Notes: generated from the letters alone by a model not told the origin. A DNA stretch of 64,000 nt from Nonomuraea sediminis (GCF_018531495.1 NZ_JAHDTI010000001.1:434001-498000), one strand, 5' to 3'; counted from the first letter of the stretch, positions 51,721 to 62,732 are shown. Numbers and translations are program-made.

Positions 51721-51960
51721 ATGACGGCTGACCGGTTCAGTACGCACCACCTCGAGCTCGGCGACGACGCGGTGACCAAGCGCTACACGGCGTGGGATCG
51801 AGGGGAACCCCACCGAGAATGGGCCGCGCTGACCCTCCTCGCCGAACACATGCCCGGCCTCGCTCCCACGCCCGTCCGAGCCGAGCTCGATGCCAGTCCT
51901 CCCACGATCGTGATGACCAGGCTGCCCGGCCGTGTCATGCGCGGTGAGCCCTATATATGA
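51721..51960 (+). pseudogene. N-terminal fragment of an aminoglycoside phosphotransferase-family kinase
   Basis: 79 codons (LGDDAVTKRYTAWDRGEPHREWAALTLL, then TPVRAELDASPPTIVMTRLPGRVMRG) match the N-lobe of APH-type kinases, including the Lys that binds ATP. The reading frame stops at 51960, so the catalytic lobe (about 200 residues) is missing. The following 200 nt before the protease gene hold nothing I recognise. Confidence 0.65.
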
Positions 51961-52159
51961 ACGATCAAAGTTGGCGGGTCCGTGGGCTTGGAAGGGTTCT
52001 TGCATTCGGTGGACCTGCGCGCGCCTTCGTTGACGACGTCGAGTTCATTCAGGTGGCGACAGAAACCGCATTACGGGCATCGGGTCGCGTAGAAATCTTG
52101 GTTGGAGATTGCGATATGTGACATATTACGCGCGAATCCCCCAACTCCAGGAGGAGCGC

Positions 52160-54475
52160 GTGCGAAAGTTCTCCGCCCTGCTCGCGGGCGTGGCGTTAGC
52201 GCTGGTCTCGCTTCAATGCGCGGCCCACGCCGACCCCGCCACCGGTTCGCCGCCGGCCAAGTCCGGTACGGCGAAGCCGGGCGACGGTCACCACCCGGAC
52301 GAACCGTACGACCCCATCGCCATCGAGGAACGGGCGGACAGGACCTCCGCGATGCAGGAGGTCCTGGCTGCCCCGAGCCTTGCCAAGGTCAAGGTGGGCA
52401 AGCGGTATGTTGAACGTTCACTGGAACGCAAGGACCGTGCCTTCGCGATCCTCGCCGAATTCGGCGACAGGATCGACAACGAAACCCTGCACAACGGTCA
52501 GATCCGCTACGGCGGCACCCCCGGCCCGCAGCACAACACGATTCCGCGTCCCAACGCGAACTACGACAACCACACGCTGTGGCGCCGCGACTTCAACCAG
52601 GCCTACTACCAGCGGAGCCTCTTCGACGGTGCCGCCGGCGCGAACTCGCTGCGCAACTTCTACCGCCTGCAATCCTCCGGCCGATACGACCTGAACGGCT
52701 CGGTCTCCGACTGGGTACGCCTGCCGTACAACGAAGCCCGGTACGGCACGCCGCGCTGTGATCCAGGCCTGGACTGCGACCTACCGCTGTTCGACTTCGC
52801 CAAGGATGCGGGCAATGCCTGGTATCAGGCCGAGCTGGCCAAGGGCCGCAGCAGGCAGCAGATCATCGCGGAGCTGAAGTCCTTCGACGTCTGGGACCGC
52901 AACGACTACGACAACGACGGGGTCTTCAACGAGCCGGACGGCTATCTCGACCGCGTCCAGATCGTCCACGCGGGCGTGGACGAGACCTGGGGCGGCGGCG
53001 CGCAGGGTGCCGACGCGCTGTGGGGGGTCAACCACGACGCCTACTGGAACCTGCGCGGGACCGATGGGCCGGACTTCAACAAGCAGGGCGGCACCCAGAT
53101 CGGTGACACCGGGATCTGGATCGGCAAGTTCCTGACAGTCGGCGAGAACAGCGGCGTCGGGCTGCTCGCCCACGAGTTCGGCCATGACCTGGGCCTGCCC
53201 GACCTGTACGACACGGCGGGCGGCGACAACGGCGTGAAGTTCTGGTCGCTGATGTCGGACGCCTCCTACCTGGCCGAGCGCAACGGGCAGCTCGGCGAGT
53301 ACCCCGGGGACCTGGACGCCTGGAGCAAGCTGCGGCTGGGCTGGCTGTCCTACGACCGCGCACAGGCGGCCACGGCTTCCACGCACACGTTGGGCGTCAG
53401 CTCGTACAACACCAAAGATCCGCAGGCGCTGCTCGTCTCGCTGCCACCCCACATCGAGCGCACCGAGCTGACCGATCCACCGCAAGGGCAATGGCAGTGG
53501 TGGAGCGGGCGGGGCAATTACCTCAACAACACCCTCACCCGCGAGATCGACCTGGCCGCCGCCACCTCGACAACGCTGACCGCGAAGACGTGGTTCCGTA
53601 TCGAGCAGGACTTCGACTACCTGTACGCCGAGGTCTCCACCGACGGCAAAGTGTGGAAGGGCGTCGGTGGCACCCTGGCCGGTCGGCCCATCCCCAGCGT
53701 CAACGGCGTGCCGGGGCTGACAGGGCACAGCGACTGGGCCGACCTGACCTATGACCTCAGCCCGTGGGCGGGTCAGAAGGTGCTGTTCCGGCTGCGCTAC
53801 TTCACCGACACCAACACCGTCGAGAACGGCTTCGTCATCGACTCCATCGCTTTACCGGGGGTCTTCTCCGACGACGCCGAGCAGGGTGACAACGGCTGGT
53901 CGGCCGGCGGCTTCAGCCGTACAGGCAAGATCGGCGTCAAGGAACACCCGCGTGCTTACCTGGTGGAGAACCGCCGCTACGTGGGCTATGGGAAGTACCT
54001 CGAGACCGGTCCCTACAGCGCCGGGTTCCTCAATGATCCGAGGCGGGCCCAGATCTACGAGCGCTACCCGTACCAGGACGGCGTGCTCGTGTGGCTCTGG
54101 GACAGCTACTACTCCGACAACAACACCGGCCAGCACCCCGGCGAGGGCATGACGCTTCCGATCGACGCGCGGGCGATCCCCCTGCTGTGGCGCGACAATG
54201 CCAAGGCGAACGGCCGGCTCCAGGTGTTCGACGCCACCTTCGGCCTGGGCAGGACCGACCAGCTCCGCCTGCACAAGGACGGCGCGCTGACGGTCTTCCC
54301 CGCCCAGCCGGGCGTGCCCTACTTCGACGACCACACCGGCGTCTACTGGTACAGCACCAACCCGCTGCTGGGCGTCCGGCCGCCGGACACCAACACCCGG
54401 ATCGAGGTCGTCTCGGAGGCTGAGCGCGGCCTGCGGACCACGGTGCGGGTCGGCCCGTCCACTCCGCTGGCTTAG
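52160..54475 (+). CDS. secreted M6 family metalloprotease (immune inhibitor A-like)
   Basis: 771 residues from GTG 52160 after AGGAGGAGCGC; longer upstream starts lack a site. Sec signal peptide (KFSALLAGVALALVSLQCAAHA). The zinc site HEFGHDLGLPDLYD (H-E-x-x-H-x-x-G-x-x-D) lies near residue 338. An upstream propeptide-like region (NHTLWRRDFNQAYY, FYRLQSSGRYDLNGSVSDW) and C-terminal MAM/lectin-like parts (YDLSPWAGQKVLFRLRYFTDTNTVENGFVIDSI) match M6 proteases. It degrades external proteins and is probably cell-free. Confidence 0.92.
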   Translation: MRKFSALLAGVALALVSLQCAAHADPATGSPPAKSGTAKPGDGHHPDEPYDPIAIEERADRTSAMQEVLAAPSLAKVKVGKRYVERSLERKDRAFAILAEFGDRIDNETLHNGQIRYGGTPGPQHNTIPRPNANYDNHTLWRRDFNQAYYQRSLFDGAAGANSLRNFYRLQSSGRYDLNGSVSDWVRLPYNEARYGTPRCDPGLDCDLPLFDFAKDAGNAWYQAELAKGRSRQQIIAELKSFDVWDRNDYDNDGVFNEPDGYLDRVQIVHAGVDETWGGGAQGADALWGVNHDAYWNLRGTDGPDFNKQGGTQIGDTGIWIGKFLTVGENSGVGLLAHEFGHDLGLPDLYDTAGGDNGVKFWSLMSDASYLAERNGQLGEYPGDLDAWSKLRLGWLSYDRAQAATASTHTLGVSSYNTKDPQALLVSLPPHIERTELTDPPQGQWQWWSGRGNYLNNTLTREIDLAAATSTTLTAKTWFRIEQDFDYLYAEVSTDGKVWKGVGGTLAGRPIPSVNGVPGLTGHSDWADLTYDLSPWAGQKVLFRLRYFTDTNTVENGFVIDSIALPGVFSDDAEQGDNGWSAGGFSRTGKIGVKEHPRAYLVENRRYVGYGKYLETGPYSAGFLNDPRRAQIYERYPYQDGVLVWLWDSYYSDNNTGQHPGEGMTLPIDARAIPLLWRDNAKANGRLQVFDATFGLGRTDQLRLHKDGALTVFPAQPGVPYFDDHTGVYWYSTNPLLGVRPPDTNTRIEVVSEAERGLRTTVRVGPSTPLA

Positions 54476-54485
54476 CTCGTTCGAT

Positions 54486-54515
54486 CGATGGCCGGGCGGC
54501 CACGCCCGGCCATCG
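54486..54515. terminator. strong hairpin terminator
   Basis: Perfect 12-bp stem CGATGGCCGGGC/GCCCGGCCATCG with loop GGCCAC, between the convergent protease and ABC operons. Confidence 0.85.
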
Positions 54516-54524
54516 GTCGTACTG

Positions 54525-55442
54525 CTACAGCGGAAAGTGGCAGGCCACCTCTCGACCACGATGGACCTGGAGCAAGGGACGCTCCACCGAGCAGATCTCC
54601 TGGGCCTGCGGGCACCGGGGATGGAAGAGGCAGCCCGGCGGCGGCGCGGCCGGGGAGGGAGGGTCGCCCTGGAGCACGATCCGTTCCCGTTTCCGCTCGA
54701 CCTTCGGATCCGGCACCGGTACGGCCGACAGCAGTGCGCGGGTGTAGGGGTGGGCGGGGCTGTCGTAGAGCGCCTGCCGGTCGCCGATCTCGACGATCCG
54801 GCCCAGGTACATCACCGCGACCCGATCGCTGACGCGGCGCACCACTGACAGGTCGTGCGCGATGAAGATGTAGGTCAGGCCCAGCTCGCGCTGCAGTTCC
54901 TCCAGCAGGTTGACGATCTGCGCCTGGACGGAGACGTCCAACGCCGAGACCGGCTCGTCGGCGATGACCAGCTTGGGCCGGGTGGCCAGGGCACGGGCGA
55001 TGCCGATCCGCTGGGCCTGGCCCCCGGAGAACTCGTGCGGGTACCGGTCGACGTGCTCGGGAATCAGGCCGACCATGTCGAGCAGCTCGCCCACTTTGGC
55101 CCTGACGCCGGAGATCCCCTGGACGACCAGCGGATTGGCGATGATCTGGCCGACGGTCTGGCGGGGGTTCAGCGAAGAGTACGGATCCTGGAAGATCATC
55201 TGCAGGTCGCGTCGCAGCGGCCGCAGCTCCCGCTGCCGGGCGTGGGTGATGTCCCGGCCCTGGAAGTGGATCGACCCGCCGGTGGGCTCGAGCAGCCGCA
55301 CGATCGCGCGCGCGGTGGTGGACTTGCCGCAGCCGGACTCGCCGACGAGGCCGAGTGTCTCGCCTTGCCGTACCGAGAAGGAGACGCCGCTCACCGCTCG
55401 CACACTCTTGAAACGCATCTGCAGGTCGCTGACCTCGAGCAT
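54525..55442 (-). CDS. ABC transporter ATPase, OppF/DppF type
   Basis: 305 residues from ATG 55442, which shares a base with the upstream stop (TGATG). Walker [10 protein letters not shown], signature FSGGQAQR, Walker [17 protein letters not shown] and the terminal Cys motif [15 protein letters not shown]. Last gene of a second peptide/nickel-type operon. Confidence 0.93.
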   Translation of the reverse strand: MLEVSDLQMRFKSVRAVSGVSFSVRQGETLGLVGESGCGKSTTARAIVRLLEPTGGSIHFQGRDITHARQRELRPLRRDLQMIFQDPYSSLNPRQTVGQIIANPLVVQGISGVRAKVGELLDMVGLIPEHVDRYPHEFSGGQAQRIGIARALATRPKLVIADEPVSALDVSVQAQIVNLLEELQRELGLTYIFIAHDLSVVRRVSDRVAVMYLGRIVEIGDRQALYDSPAHPYTRALLSAVPVPDPKVERKRERIVLQGDPPSPAAPPPGCLFHPRCPQAQEICSVERPLLQVHRGREVACHFPL

Positions 55443-56386
55443 CAGGAACTCCCCAGGTGACAGGCGACGAGGTGGGCAGGCGAGGACTCCGCCAAGACAG
55501 GCAGGCCGGTCTCGCAGACCGCCATCCGGTGTGGACACCGGGGGTGGAAGGGGCAACCAGGTGGCGGGTCGAGCAAGGAGGGCGGGGACCCGGGAATGGT
55601 CCGCATCGGTGTGTCCTGCGAGTCGTCCAGTCTCGGCAGGGAGTCGAGCAGGCCGTGGGTGTAGGGGTGGCACGGCGCGTCGAACAGGGAGTCGGCTGTG
55701 GCCTGCTCCACGACTCGCCCGCCGTACATGACCAGGACCTGGTCCGCGACCCTGGCGATCACGCCGAGGTCGTGGGTGACCATGATGACGGCCAGGCCCC
55801 TTTCCAGCTGGATCCTCTTGATCAGCTCCAGGATCTGGGCCTGCACGGTCACGTCCAGGGCGGTGGTCGGTTCGTCGGCCACCAGCAGGTCGGGTTCGCA
55901 GGCGAGCGCCATCGCGATCATCACACGCTGGCGCATGCCGCCGGAGAACTGGTGCGGGTGATCTCCGGCACGCTCGCGCGGCGCGGGGATTCCGACCTCG
56001 CCCAGCGTCTCCACCGCACGACGCTTGGCGACCCGTCGCGAGGCGCCGAAGTGCAGCCGATAGGCCTCGGCGATCTGTTCGCCCACGGTGTAGTACGGGT
56101 GCAGCGACGACAGGGGATCCTGGAAGATCATCGCCATCCGATGGCCGCGGAGCCGGCGCAGCGTCTCCTCCGGCGCACCGACCAGCTCCTGCCCGTCGAA
56201 CCGCACCGATCCCGTCACGGAGGCGCCCAGATGCAGACCCAGCAGCGCCAGGCTGGTCACGGATTTGCCCGAACCGGACTCACCGACGATGCCGAGCGTG
56301 TGGCCCCGGTCGAGGCCGAAGCTCACATCCTGGACCGCGCGCAGGTCGCCGAAGGAGACGCCCAGCCCATCGACGTCAAGAAGCAT
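55442..56386 (-). CDS. ABC transporter ATPase, OppD/DppD type
   Basis: 314 residues. Walker A GESGSGKS, signature FSGGMRQR, Walker [28 protein letters not shown] and [15 protein letters not shown]. Overlaps the permease gene by 11 nt. Confidence 0.94.
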   Translation of the reverse strand: MLLDVDGLGVSFGDLRAVQDVSFGLDRGHTLGIVGESGSGKSVTSLALLGLHLGASVTGSVRFDGQELVGAPEETLRRLRGHRMAMIFQDPLSSLHPYYTVGEQIAEAYRLHFGASRRVAKRRAVETLGEVGIPAPRERAGDHPHQFSGGMRQRVMIAMALACEPDLLVADEPTTALDVTVQAQILELIKRIQLERGLAVIMVTHDLGVIARVADQVLVMYGGRVVEQATADSLFDAPCHPYTHGLLDSLPRLDDSQDTPMRTIPGSPPSLLDPPPGCPFHPRCPHRMAVCETGLPVLAESSPAHLVACHLGSS

Positions 56387-57368
56387 GGCGCACCCTCGGA
56401 TCCACGACGCCGTAGAGCAGGTCCACGACGAGGTTGGTGAAGACGATGAAGAACGCGGCCAGCAGCGTGGTGCCCATGATCACCGGATAGTCCTGCCCGG
56501 TGATGCTGTCCGCGGTGATCTTCCCGATACCCGGCAGCCCGAAGATGGACTCGGTGATGATCGCGCCGCCCATGAGCCCGCCCAGGTCCATGCCGAAGAG
56601 GGTGACGATCGGAGTCAGCGCGGCGCGCAGCCCGTGTTTGACCACGACCGTCCGGCGGCGCAGCCCCTTGGCGCGGGCGGTGCGGATGTACGGCTCCGCC
56701 ATCGTCTCGATCATCGAGGAGCGGCTCTGCCTGGCGTACATCGCGGCCGACAACATCGCCAGCGCGGCCCAGGCCAGCAGCAGGTTCCGCGCCCACGACA
56801 GGGGATCTTCAGTGAAGGGGACATAGCTGGGGTACGGCAGGAGCCCCAGCCATCGAACGGATACGAACAGCAGCATCGGGCCGACGAAGTAGATCGGGAG
56901 GGCCGCGGTGACCACGGTCGAGCCGACCAGCAGTCGATCGGTGACCGTGTCCTTGCGCAGCGCCGATGTCACGCCCACGGCGAGCCCGCCGACGAGCCAG
57001 AGCACGCTCGCGCCGATCGCCAGGGAGAACGTGATCGGCAGGCCCTCCATCAAGACGTCCCAGACCAACTGCCCGGTCTGCCAGGAATAGCCCAGGCAGG
57101 GAAAATGGCAGGCGATGGCGTACTGGCCGGTGCCCAGGGAGCGGCCGGCGAAGATGCCGGTCACGTAGTCGGTGAACTGGGTCATCAGCGGCCTGTTCAG
57201 CCCCATCTGGCTGCTGATCTCGGCCAGCCGTTCCGCTGTGCAGCTCTTGCCGCAGGCGATGAGCGCGGGGTTGCTGGGCAGGAGAGTGAAGATGACGAAG
57301 GTGGTCAGGCAGATCGCCAGCAGCACGGCCGCCGCGGCTGCCAGTCGGCGCAGCAGGTAGAGGATCAT
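56376..57368 (-). CDS. ABC transporter permease, DppB type
   Basis: 330 residues with six predicted helices. Starts MILYLLRRLAAAAAVLLAI; the EAA loop YIRTARAKGLRRRTVVVKHGL and the end motif ITESIFGLPGIGKITADSITGQDYPV identify the family. A Cys-containing periplasmic loop (ACGKSCTAERLAE) and a second (ACHFPCLGY) may form disulphides. ATGA overlap with the DppC-type gene. Confidence 0.93.
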   Translation of the reverse strand: MILYLLRRLAAAAAVLLAICLTTFVIFTLLPSNPALIACGKSCTAERLAEISSQMGLNRPLMTQFTDYVTGIFAGRSLGTGQYAIACHFPCLGYSWQTGQLVWDVLMEGLPITFSLAIGASVLWLVGGLAVGVTSALRKDTVTDRLLVGSTVVTAALPIYFVGPMLLFVSVRWLGLLPYPSYVPFTEDPLSWARNLLLAWAALAMLSAAMYARQSRSSMIETMAEPYIRTARAKGLRRRTVVVKHGLRAALTPIVTLFGMDLGGLMGGAIITESIFGLPGIGKITADSITGQDYPVIMGTTLLAAFFIVFTNLVVDLLYGVVDPRVRHAS

Positions 57369-58264
57369 GACCGTGCCCCTTTGGGGTCAATGGCGTCACG
57401 CAGCCCGTCACCGAGCAGGCTGAACCCCAGGATGACGAGGAAGAGGCAGAGGCTGGGGATCGCGAAGTAGGTGGGGGCCACGTCGTAGTAGGTCACCGCG
57501 TCGGCGAGGATCTGACCCCACGAGGGGGTGGGCGGGCGGATGCCGATGCCGAGGTAGGACAGCGCCGCCTCGGCGCTGATCATGCCGGGCACCAGCAGCG
57601 TCGCGTAGGCGATGATCGGCCCGGCCACGTTGGGCAGGATCTCGCGGCGCAGGATCCGGCCGACGCCGGAACCGCTGATCCTGGCGGCCTCCACGAACTC
57701 GCGCTCCCTGACCGACAGCGTCTGCCCCCGCACGATCCGGGCGATACCGGGCCAGCTGAACAGCCCGATCACCGAGATCAGCATGGCCAGCCGATTGATG
57801 TGCGGCGTTACCGACATGATCGCGATCATGAAGATGAGGCCGGGGAACGACATGAGCAGATCCATCAGGCGGCTGATCACCGTGTCCACCCAGCCGCCGA
57901 AGAACCCGGCGGTGACGCCGAACAACGCGCCGAGCGTGAGGACCACGGCGGCCCCGGCGAATGCGACCAGCATCGAGACCTGGGTGCCCATCACGACCCG
58001 GGAGAACAGATCCCGGCCGCTCACCGGCTCGACGCCGAACCAGTGCTCGGCGCTGAAGGCCTGGCGGGGCAATCCCGCCAGGTTGGGGTCGATCGCGGTG
58101 GGGTCAGGTTGGGTGGGGTCCCAGCCGCCGAGCCGTACCAGCAGCGGTGCCGTCAGGGCCAGCAGCACGAAGAAGCAGACGATGCCGAGCCCGGTCATGG
58201 CGGATCTGCTGCGGCGCAGCCGGTCGAAGGCCAGCCGCCAGGGCCCCTTGGATGCTGTGATCAC
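57365..58264 (-). CDS. ABC transporter permease, DppC type
   Basis: 299 residues, GTG overlapping the binding-protein stop. WFGVEPVSGRDLFSRVVMG is the DppC loop motif, followed by a typical EAA loop (FVEAARISGSGVGRILRREILPN) and IRPPTPSWGQILADA. Confidence 0.93.
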   Translation of the reverse strand: MITASKGPWRLAFDRLRRSRSAMTGLGIVCFFVLLALTAPLLVRLGGWDPTQPDPTAIDPNLAGLPRQAFSAEHWFGVEPVSGRDLFSRVVMGTQVSMLVAFAGAAVVLTLGALFGVTAGFFGGWVDTVISRLMDLLMSFPGLIFMIAIMSVTPHINRLAMLISVIGLFSWPGIARIVRGQTLSVREREFVEAARISGSGVGRILRREILPNVAGPIIAYATLLVPGMISAEAALSYLGIGIRPPTPSWGQILADAVTYYDVAPTYFAIPSLCLFLVILGFSLLGDGLRDAIDPKGARS

Positions 58265-59943
58265 TTCGAGAGGTTCGGGTCCTTGAGCCCGATCTCAGCG
58301 AAGTCGGGGTTGCCCTCCCAGATCGGGTTGCCCTTGACGCCCGCCACGTTCGAGCCGTACAGGTTGTTCTGTTTCACCAGCGTGATGGGGATGTAGGCGC
58401 CGGTGGCCATGACCTGTTCCTCCAATCCCAGCCAGGCCTTGTTGGCGGCGTTCGCGTCGGTCATCGAGTCGATCTCGTCGATCTTCTTGTCGATCGCCGG
58501 ATCCTTGAGCAGGGCGGCGTTACCGCCGTGGTAGCCCTCGCTGATGAGACGGCTGTCGGTGATCATCGGCAGGAAGGTGGAGCCGGAGGGGTAGTCCGGG
58601 CACCAGCCACCGAACTGCAGCTCGGGCATCTTCGCGGGAGTGCCGTTGATGCCGCCCACCGCCGAGACGTCCACGAGGTCGATCTGCAGGTCGAATCCGG
58701 CGCGCTTGAGCCCTGCCTGCAGCGCCTCGGCCTTCGCCTTGCCTCCGGTACTCGTGGCCATGCGGATCTTCACCGGGGGCTGCACCCCCGCCTCGGCCAG
58801 CAGCGCCTTGGCCTTCTCCACGTCGCCAGTCGGCGGTATGCGCAGGATGTCGCGCTGCACGCCCCCGGTGAGCCCCGGCGGCAGGATGGCGCCGACGACC
58901 GTGGCCACCTGCGGGCCACCGTCCGCGGTCTGCAGCGCGGTCTTGTCCACTGCGTACTGCGCGGCCATGCGGACCTTCTGGTTGTCGAAGGGCGGCTTCG
59001 AGGTGTTGAGGTAGATCAGGCCGGTGCAGCCGTCGACCATGCTGCTCATCCGCTGCTGCGCCCGCGGGTTGGTCAAGATCTTGGGCAGCACGGACAGGGC
59101 CACGTCGGTATAGCCGATCGCCGAGCGGTCCGGCCCCTGGTCGGCGATGAGCCGGGTGTCACGGGCCGCGCCGCCCACGGACATGTTGACCACGATCCGG
59201 TCGGGGAGGGCTTTGCGCACGGGGTCCGTGGCGGGGTCCCAGTGCTCGTTGCGCACGAGGACAAGCTCCACCTTCCGCTGGTACTTCTCGATCTTGTATG
59301 GACCGGAGGAGAACGGGCGGTCGTCGTACTTGACTCCGGCCTCCTTGGGCTGCGGCACAGGGGCGAACGTGGGCAGGGTGACGGTCTCGGAGAATTCGGC
59401 GACCGGACGCTTGAGGTGGAAGATGATCGTCTTGTCGTCGGGCGTCTCGATCGAGTCGAGGTGCTTGCCGGCGAGCGGGCCCTCGTACTTGTCGCTGACC
59501 AGGTACTTGCGCGCGTAGTCGGGGCCCCCGGTGAGTTCCGGGGCGAAGGAGCGCTCGACGTTGTACTTGATGTCCTGCGCCTTGACCGGAGTGCCGTCCT
59601 CGTACTTCACGCCGTCCTTGAGGGTGAAGGTCCAGATCTTGCCGCCCTCGGACGGCCTGCCCAGGTCGGTGGCGAGGTCGGGGACGACCTCGGAGGTGCC
59701 CGCCTTGAAGGTCGTGAGCGTGCGGTAGAGCAGGCGTATCCCGAAGCCCATGTCCCGCATGGTCCAGTTGCGCGCAGGGTCGAGATGGGTGAAGTCGGTG
59801 TTGTTGAAGACGGTGAGAGTGCCGCCCTTGACGGGCCCGTCTCCCGTACCGGCCGGGCGGGGCTTTTCGTTGCCGCCGCCGCACGCGGACAGGCTCAGCA
59901 CCAGGACTGTGGCCAGCGCGAGCAGGCCCTTGTTCCTTGTCAC
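58261..59943 (-). CDS. ABC transporter substrate-binding lipoprotein, family 5
   Basis: 560 residues from GTG 59943 with GGGAG seven nt upstream. Lipoprotein signal KGLLALATVLVLSLSACGGG. SBP_bac_5 features: GGTLTVFNNTDFTHLDPARNW, WTFTLKDGVKYEDGTPVKAQD, DDRPFSSGPYKIEKYQ, FDNQKVRMAAQYAVDK, GGWCPDYPSGSTFLP. First gene of the operon. The ligand is likely a peptide or similar; no regulator or partner enzyme is near, so function is open. Confidence 0.93.
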   Translation of the reverse strand: MTRNKGLLALATVLVLSLSACGGGNEKPRPAGTGDGPVKGGTLTVFNNTDFTHLDPARNWTMRDMGFGIRLLYRTLTTFKAGTSEVVPDLATDLGRPSEGGKIWTFTLKDGVKYEDGTPVKAQDIKYNVERSFAPELTGGPDYARKYLVSDKYEGPLAGKHLDSIETPDDKTIIFHLKRPVAEFSETVTLPTFAPVPQPKEAGVKYDDRPFSSGPYKIEKYQRKVELVLVRNEHWDPATDPVRKALPDRIVVNMSVGGAARDTRLIADQGPDRSAIGYTDVALSVLPKILTNPRAQQRMSSMVDGCTGLIYLNTSKPPFDNQKVRMAAQYAVDKTALQTADGGPQVATVVGAILPPGLTGGVQRDILRIPPTGDVEKAKALLAEAGVQPPVKIRMATSTGGKAKAEALQAGLKRAGFDLQIDLVDVSAVGGINGTPAKMPELQFGGWCPDYPSGSTFLPMITDSRLISEGYHGGNAALLKDPAIDKKIDEIDSMTDANAANKAWLGLEEQVMATGAYIPITLVKQNNLYGSNVAGVKGNPIWEGNPDFAEIGLKDPNLSK

Positions 59944-60048
59944 ACGTCGCTCCCGAGGTTTGAACCGATGTTGAGCGAACCAAACGAGATCGACAGTAAA
60001 TGTGTGACATTGCACAGACAAGCAGCGTGACCAAACCGTGTTGAACGT

Positions 60049-60540
60049 TCATATCGCCAGTACGGTCGCCAGGCGGTCGTAGTCGTCGGTCCGGTTGTAG
60101 ATGTGCGCCGACAGGCGGAGCAGCCCACCCGGGTCAATCTTGATCTGGCACCCGAGGCGATCGAGGACCTCCTCACAGAGCGCGTCGGCCTGGGCCTTGG
60201 TCCCGCCAAGGCCGGCCGCCAGCCGTACCACCCGCATCGGCACATCAGGGTGGCCGGTACGAGCCTGAGAGCACGAGCTTGCGGTCTGCGGAGACCGCGA
60301 GCGGGAGGAGTCCGCGGCCTGGGCGGATCCGGGCGAGGCGTCCGCGCACAGGCCCGCCGCGTGCAGGGCCTCGGCCACGACTCGCTGCCCGCAGGCCGCC
60401 AGTGCGGCGTTGTGTCCCCGCACTCGTTCGAGCCCGAGCCGCTCCAGCACGTCGAGCCCGTACGGCGCGGCCAGCAAGGCGCGCTGACCTCGGGCGGGCC
60501 TCGCCCGGATGACATCGAGAGCCACCTGAACAGGATCATC
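60049..60540 (-). pseudogene. C-terminal fragment of a class V aminotransferase
   Basis: The frame encodes GLERVRGHNAALAACGQRVVAEALHAAGL, then a low-similarity stretch, then PMRVVRLAAGLGGTKAQADAL and LRLSAHIYNRTDDYDRLATVLA, the C-terminal domain of isopenicillin-N-epimerase-like aminotransferases. The PLP-lysine half is absent and the middle appears frameshifted, so it is a decayed gene. Confidence 0.6.
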
Positions 60541-60774
60541 GGCAGTGCGGAAGCTCAAGCGGCGTGCCCACTCGCGGTCGGCTCGCTCGCGGTGGTGGTG
60601 ACCCCTGCTCATGTCGTTCGCGGCAGGGACGACCGGCTACCTGAACACGGCGGGCAACTCATTCATCACCGCGTGTATCGGAGATATAACTAAGAGCGAG
60701 CGCGCTGCGCCAGGCTCTCGAGATACCGTCGACGCAACCCCTACTCCGCGGAGCCCGTCTCCCCCCGAGCGGGC

Positions 60775-60808
60775 AAGCCCCGCCCCTCCTGGTCGAGGGG
60801 CGGGGCTT
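60775..60808. terminator. very strong hairpin terminator
   Basis: Perfect 14-bp stem AAGCCCCGCCCCTC/GAGGGGCGGGGCTT with a 6-nt loop. It lies in the 60541-60927 stretch, which otherwise contains no gene that I can support. Confidence 0.85.
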
Positions 60809-60927
60809 CTTCGCTGTATGCGGTTGGCGCCGCTACTCTATTTAACGTTTGAAAGACCCAACAATTTCCGTGCCAATGCTTTGGTTGGCGACTCCTGGAT
60901 GGAGACGAGTAGGCGGACGGACAGCGC

Positions 60928-61110
60928 TCAGCCCTTCTCCTCCGTGGACTTGTCGATGAACTCATTGGCCTTTTCCTGGGCCTTGTCGACCTTGTCGGCG
61001 TACTTACCTCCGGTTTGTTTGTCGATCATGTCACCGGCCTTGTCGACGGCCTGTTTGACCTGGTCCGGGTGCTTGCCGAGCATATCTTTGATCTTGTCGA
61101 CGATGGACAC
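60928..61110 (-). CDS. MT0933-type antitoxin family protein
   Basis: 60 residues, GTG start after a G-rich site. Amphipathic, Lys/Asp-rich helices (VDKIKDMLGKHPDQVKQAVDKAG, KYADKVDKAQEKANEFIDK) match the small actinobacterial antitoxin MT0933 family. No toxin gene is adjacent. Many members are solitary and may be general stress proteins. Confidence 0.8.
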   Translation of the reverse strand: MSIVDKIKDMLGKHPDQVKQAVDKAGDMIDKQTGGKYADKVDKAQEKANEFIDKSTEEKG

Positions 61111-61265
61111 GAAATCCCCCGATCGCGGAACTGCGGCACCTCCGGCAAGCGGGGGTACCCACTTAATCCATCTATACCCACACCCTCGCAGTGCTTGCTA
61201 CCTTGCCGCCGAGGCCGTACCTGCGAACGCGGGGCGCGCGTGCGACAGCCCCCGCATGATCCCGC

Positions 61266-62666
61266 TCAGCGCGCGTATCGGGTGTACTGCTCGCGGATGA
61301 CGGGCCGGTAGTCGGGTACCGGTTCGGCCGCGATGGAGAGCGGCCAGCGTGGCCGCGTCCCCGTCAGCGCCCATGCCGCCTGCGTGGCGGCGCCGTCCGC
61401 GACGTACTCGCCGGGCAGCGGGACGATCACCGGGGGCTCGAACGTCTGGGCGGCGATCTCCTGCACGGCGGCGTTCTGGGCCGCGCCGCCGATCAGCAGC
61501 ACGCGGCCGGCCTCGACGCCCTGAAGGCGGAGGGCCTCCAGACCGTCGGCGAGACCGCACAGCATGCCCTCGATCGCCGCGCGTGCCAGCGCCGGCCGGG
61601 TCGTCGATCTCAGCGTCAGCCCGAACATGGTGGCCGTGGCATCGGGCAGGTTGGGGGTGCGCTCTCCTTCGAAGTACGGCTGGAGCACGAGCCCGTGCGA
61701 GCCCGCAGGAGCTTCGAGCGCGAGCTTGCCGAGCCGGTCGTGATCGACGTCGAGGAGGCCCGCCACGGCATCGAGGACACGGGCCGCGTTCAACGTCGCG
61801 ACCAGCGGCAGGAACAGGCCGCTCGCGTCCGCGAAGCCAGCGACGACGCCGGTGTCGTCGCAGGTGGGACGGTCGGTCACGGCGAACACGGTGCCACTCG
61901 TCCCGATCGACACGACGACGTCGCCGCGGGTGGCGCCGAGGCCGAGCGCCGCTCCGGCGTTGTCGCCCGCGCCGGCGCCGACGACGATCGCGGTTCCGGC
62001 GACCGTACCGGCGCGTTCTGACGGCCCGAGGATCCGCGGCACGATCGCCGCGTGCCCGAGCGCCCGCGAGAAGAGTTCCTGGTCGTACTGGCCGGTGGCC
62101 GGGTTCCAGTACGCCGTGCCGCTGGCATCTGAGCGGTCGGTGACGAGCTCGCCGAGGTCCGGCCCGAGCTCGCTCGACCCGGCGGGACCGTATCCGCGCA
62201 ACCGCCAGGTCAGCCAGTCGTGCGGCAGCGCGACGGCGGCGACCTGGGCGGCGTTGCCCGGTTCGTGATCGCGCAACCAGCGCAGCTTGGCGGCGGTGAA
62301 GGAGGCCACGGGCACGGTTCCCGTCCTGCGGGCATAGGACTTCGCGCCTACTTCGGTGACGAGGTCACGCGCGGCGGCTGCCGACCTGGTGTCGTTCCAG
62401 AGCAGTGCCGGCCGGATGACGTGGCCGCCGGCGTCCAAGGCGATGAGGCCGTGCTGCTGGCCCGCGATGGCGATCGCCGCGACGTCGTCGAGGCCGCCGG
62501 CTCGGGCGATGGCCTCCCGCAGCGCTTCCCACCAGTGCGCGGGGTCCACCTCGGTGCCCTGCGGGTGGCCTGACCTGCCGGAGCGGACGAGCTGTCCTGT
62601 CGCGGTGTCTCTGATCACGATTTTGCAGTTCTGAGTGGACGAATCGACGCCTGCGACGAGTGTCAT
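61266..62666 (-). CDS. xylB: xylulokinase
   Basis: 466 residues, full length for XylB. FGGY-kinase motifs: [17 protein letters not shown] (phosphate-binding), [20 protein letters not shown] (substrate), [29 protein letters not shown] and [19 protein letters not shown]. It phosphorylates D-xylulose for the pentose phosphate pathway. It stands alone without xylA or a sugar transporter. Confidence 0.92.
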   Translation of the reverse strand: MTLVAGVDSSTQNCKIVIRDTATGQLVRSGRSGHPQGTEVDPAHWWEALREAIARAGGLDDVAAIAIAGQQHGLIALDAGGHVIRPALLWNDTRSAAAARDLVTEVGAKSYARRTGTVPVASFTAAKLRWLRDHEPGNAAQVAAVALPHDWLTWRLRGYGPAGSSELGPDLGELVTDRSDASGTAYWNPATGQYDQELFSRALGHAAIVPRILGPSERAGTVAGTAIVVGAGAGDNAGAALGLGATRGDVVVSIGTSGTVFAVTDRPTCDDTGVVAGFADASGLFLPLVATLNAARVLDAVAGLLDVDHDRLGKLALEAPAGSHGLVLQPYFEGERTPNLPDATATMFGLTLRSTTRPALARAAIEGMLCGLADGLEALRLQGVEAGRVLLIGGAAQNAAVQEIAAQTFEPPVIVPLPGEYVADGAATQAAWALTGTRPRWPLSIAAEPVPDYRPVIREQYTRYAR

Positions 62667-62732
62667 TGCCGCGGGTTCCCCAATCGGTGACGGCGCCCCA
62701 CTCGGGTGAGGCGAACTGGAGCGAGCCGGAGC

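Noticed and set aside
51250..52005. Minus-strand frame opposite the TetR gene at 51052
   Set aside because: Antisense shadow in high-GC DNA; the plus-strand TetR motifs and operators explain the region.
60541..60927. tRNA or small RNA gene near the strong hairpin
   Set aside because: No cloverleaf or anticodon arm could be built; the hairpin is best explained as a terminator.
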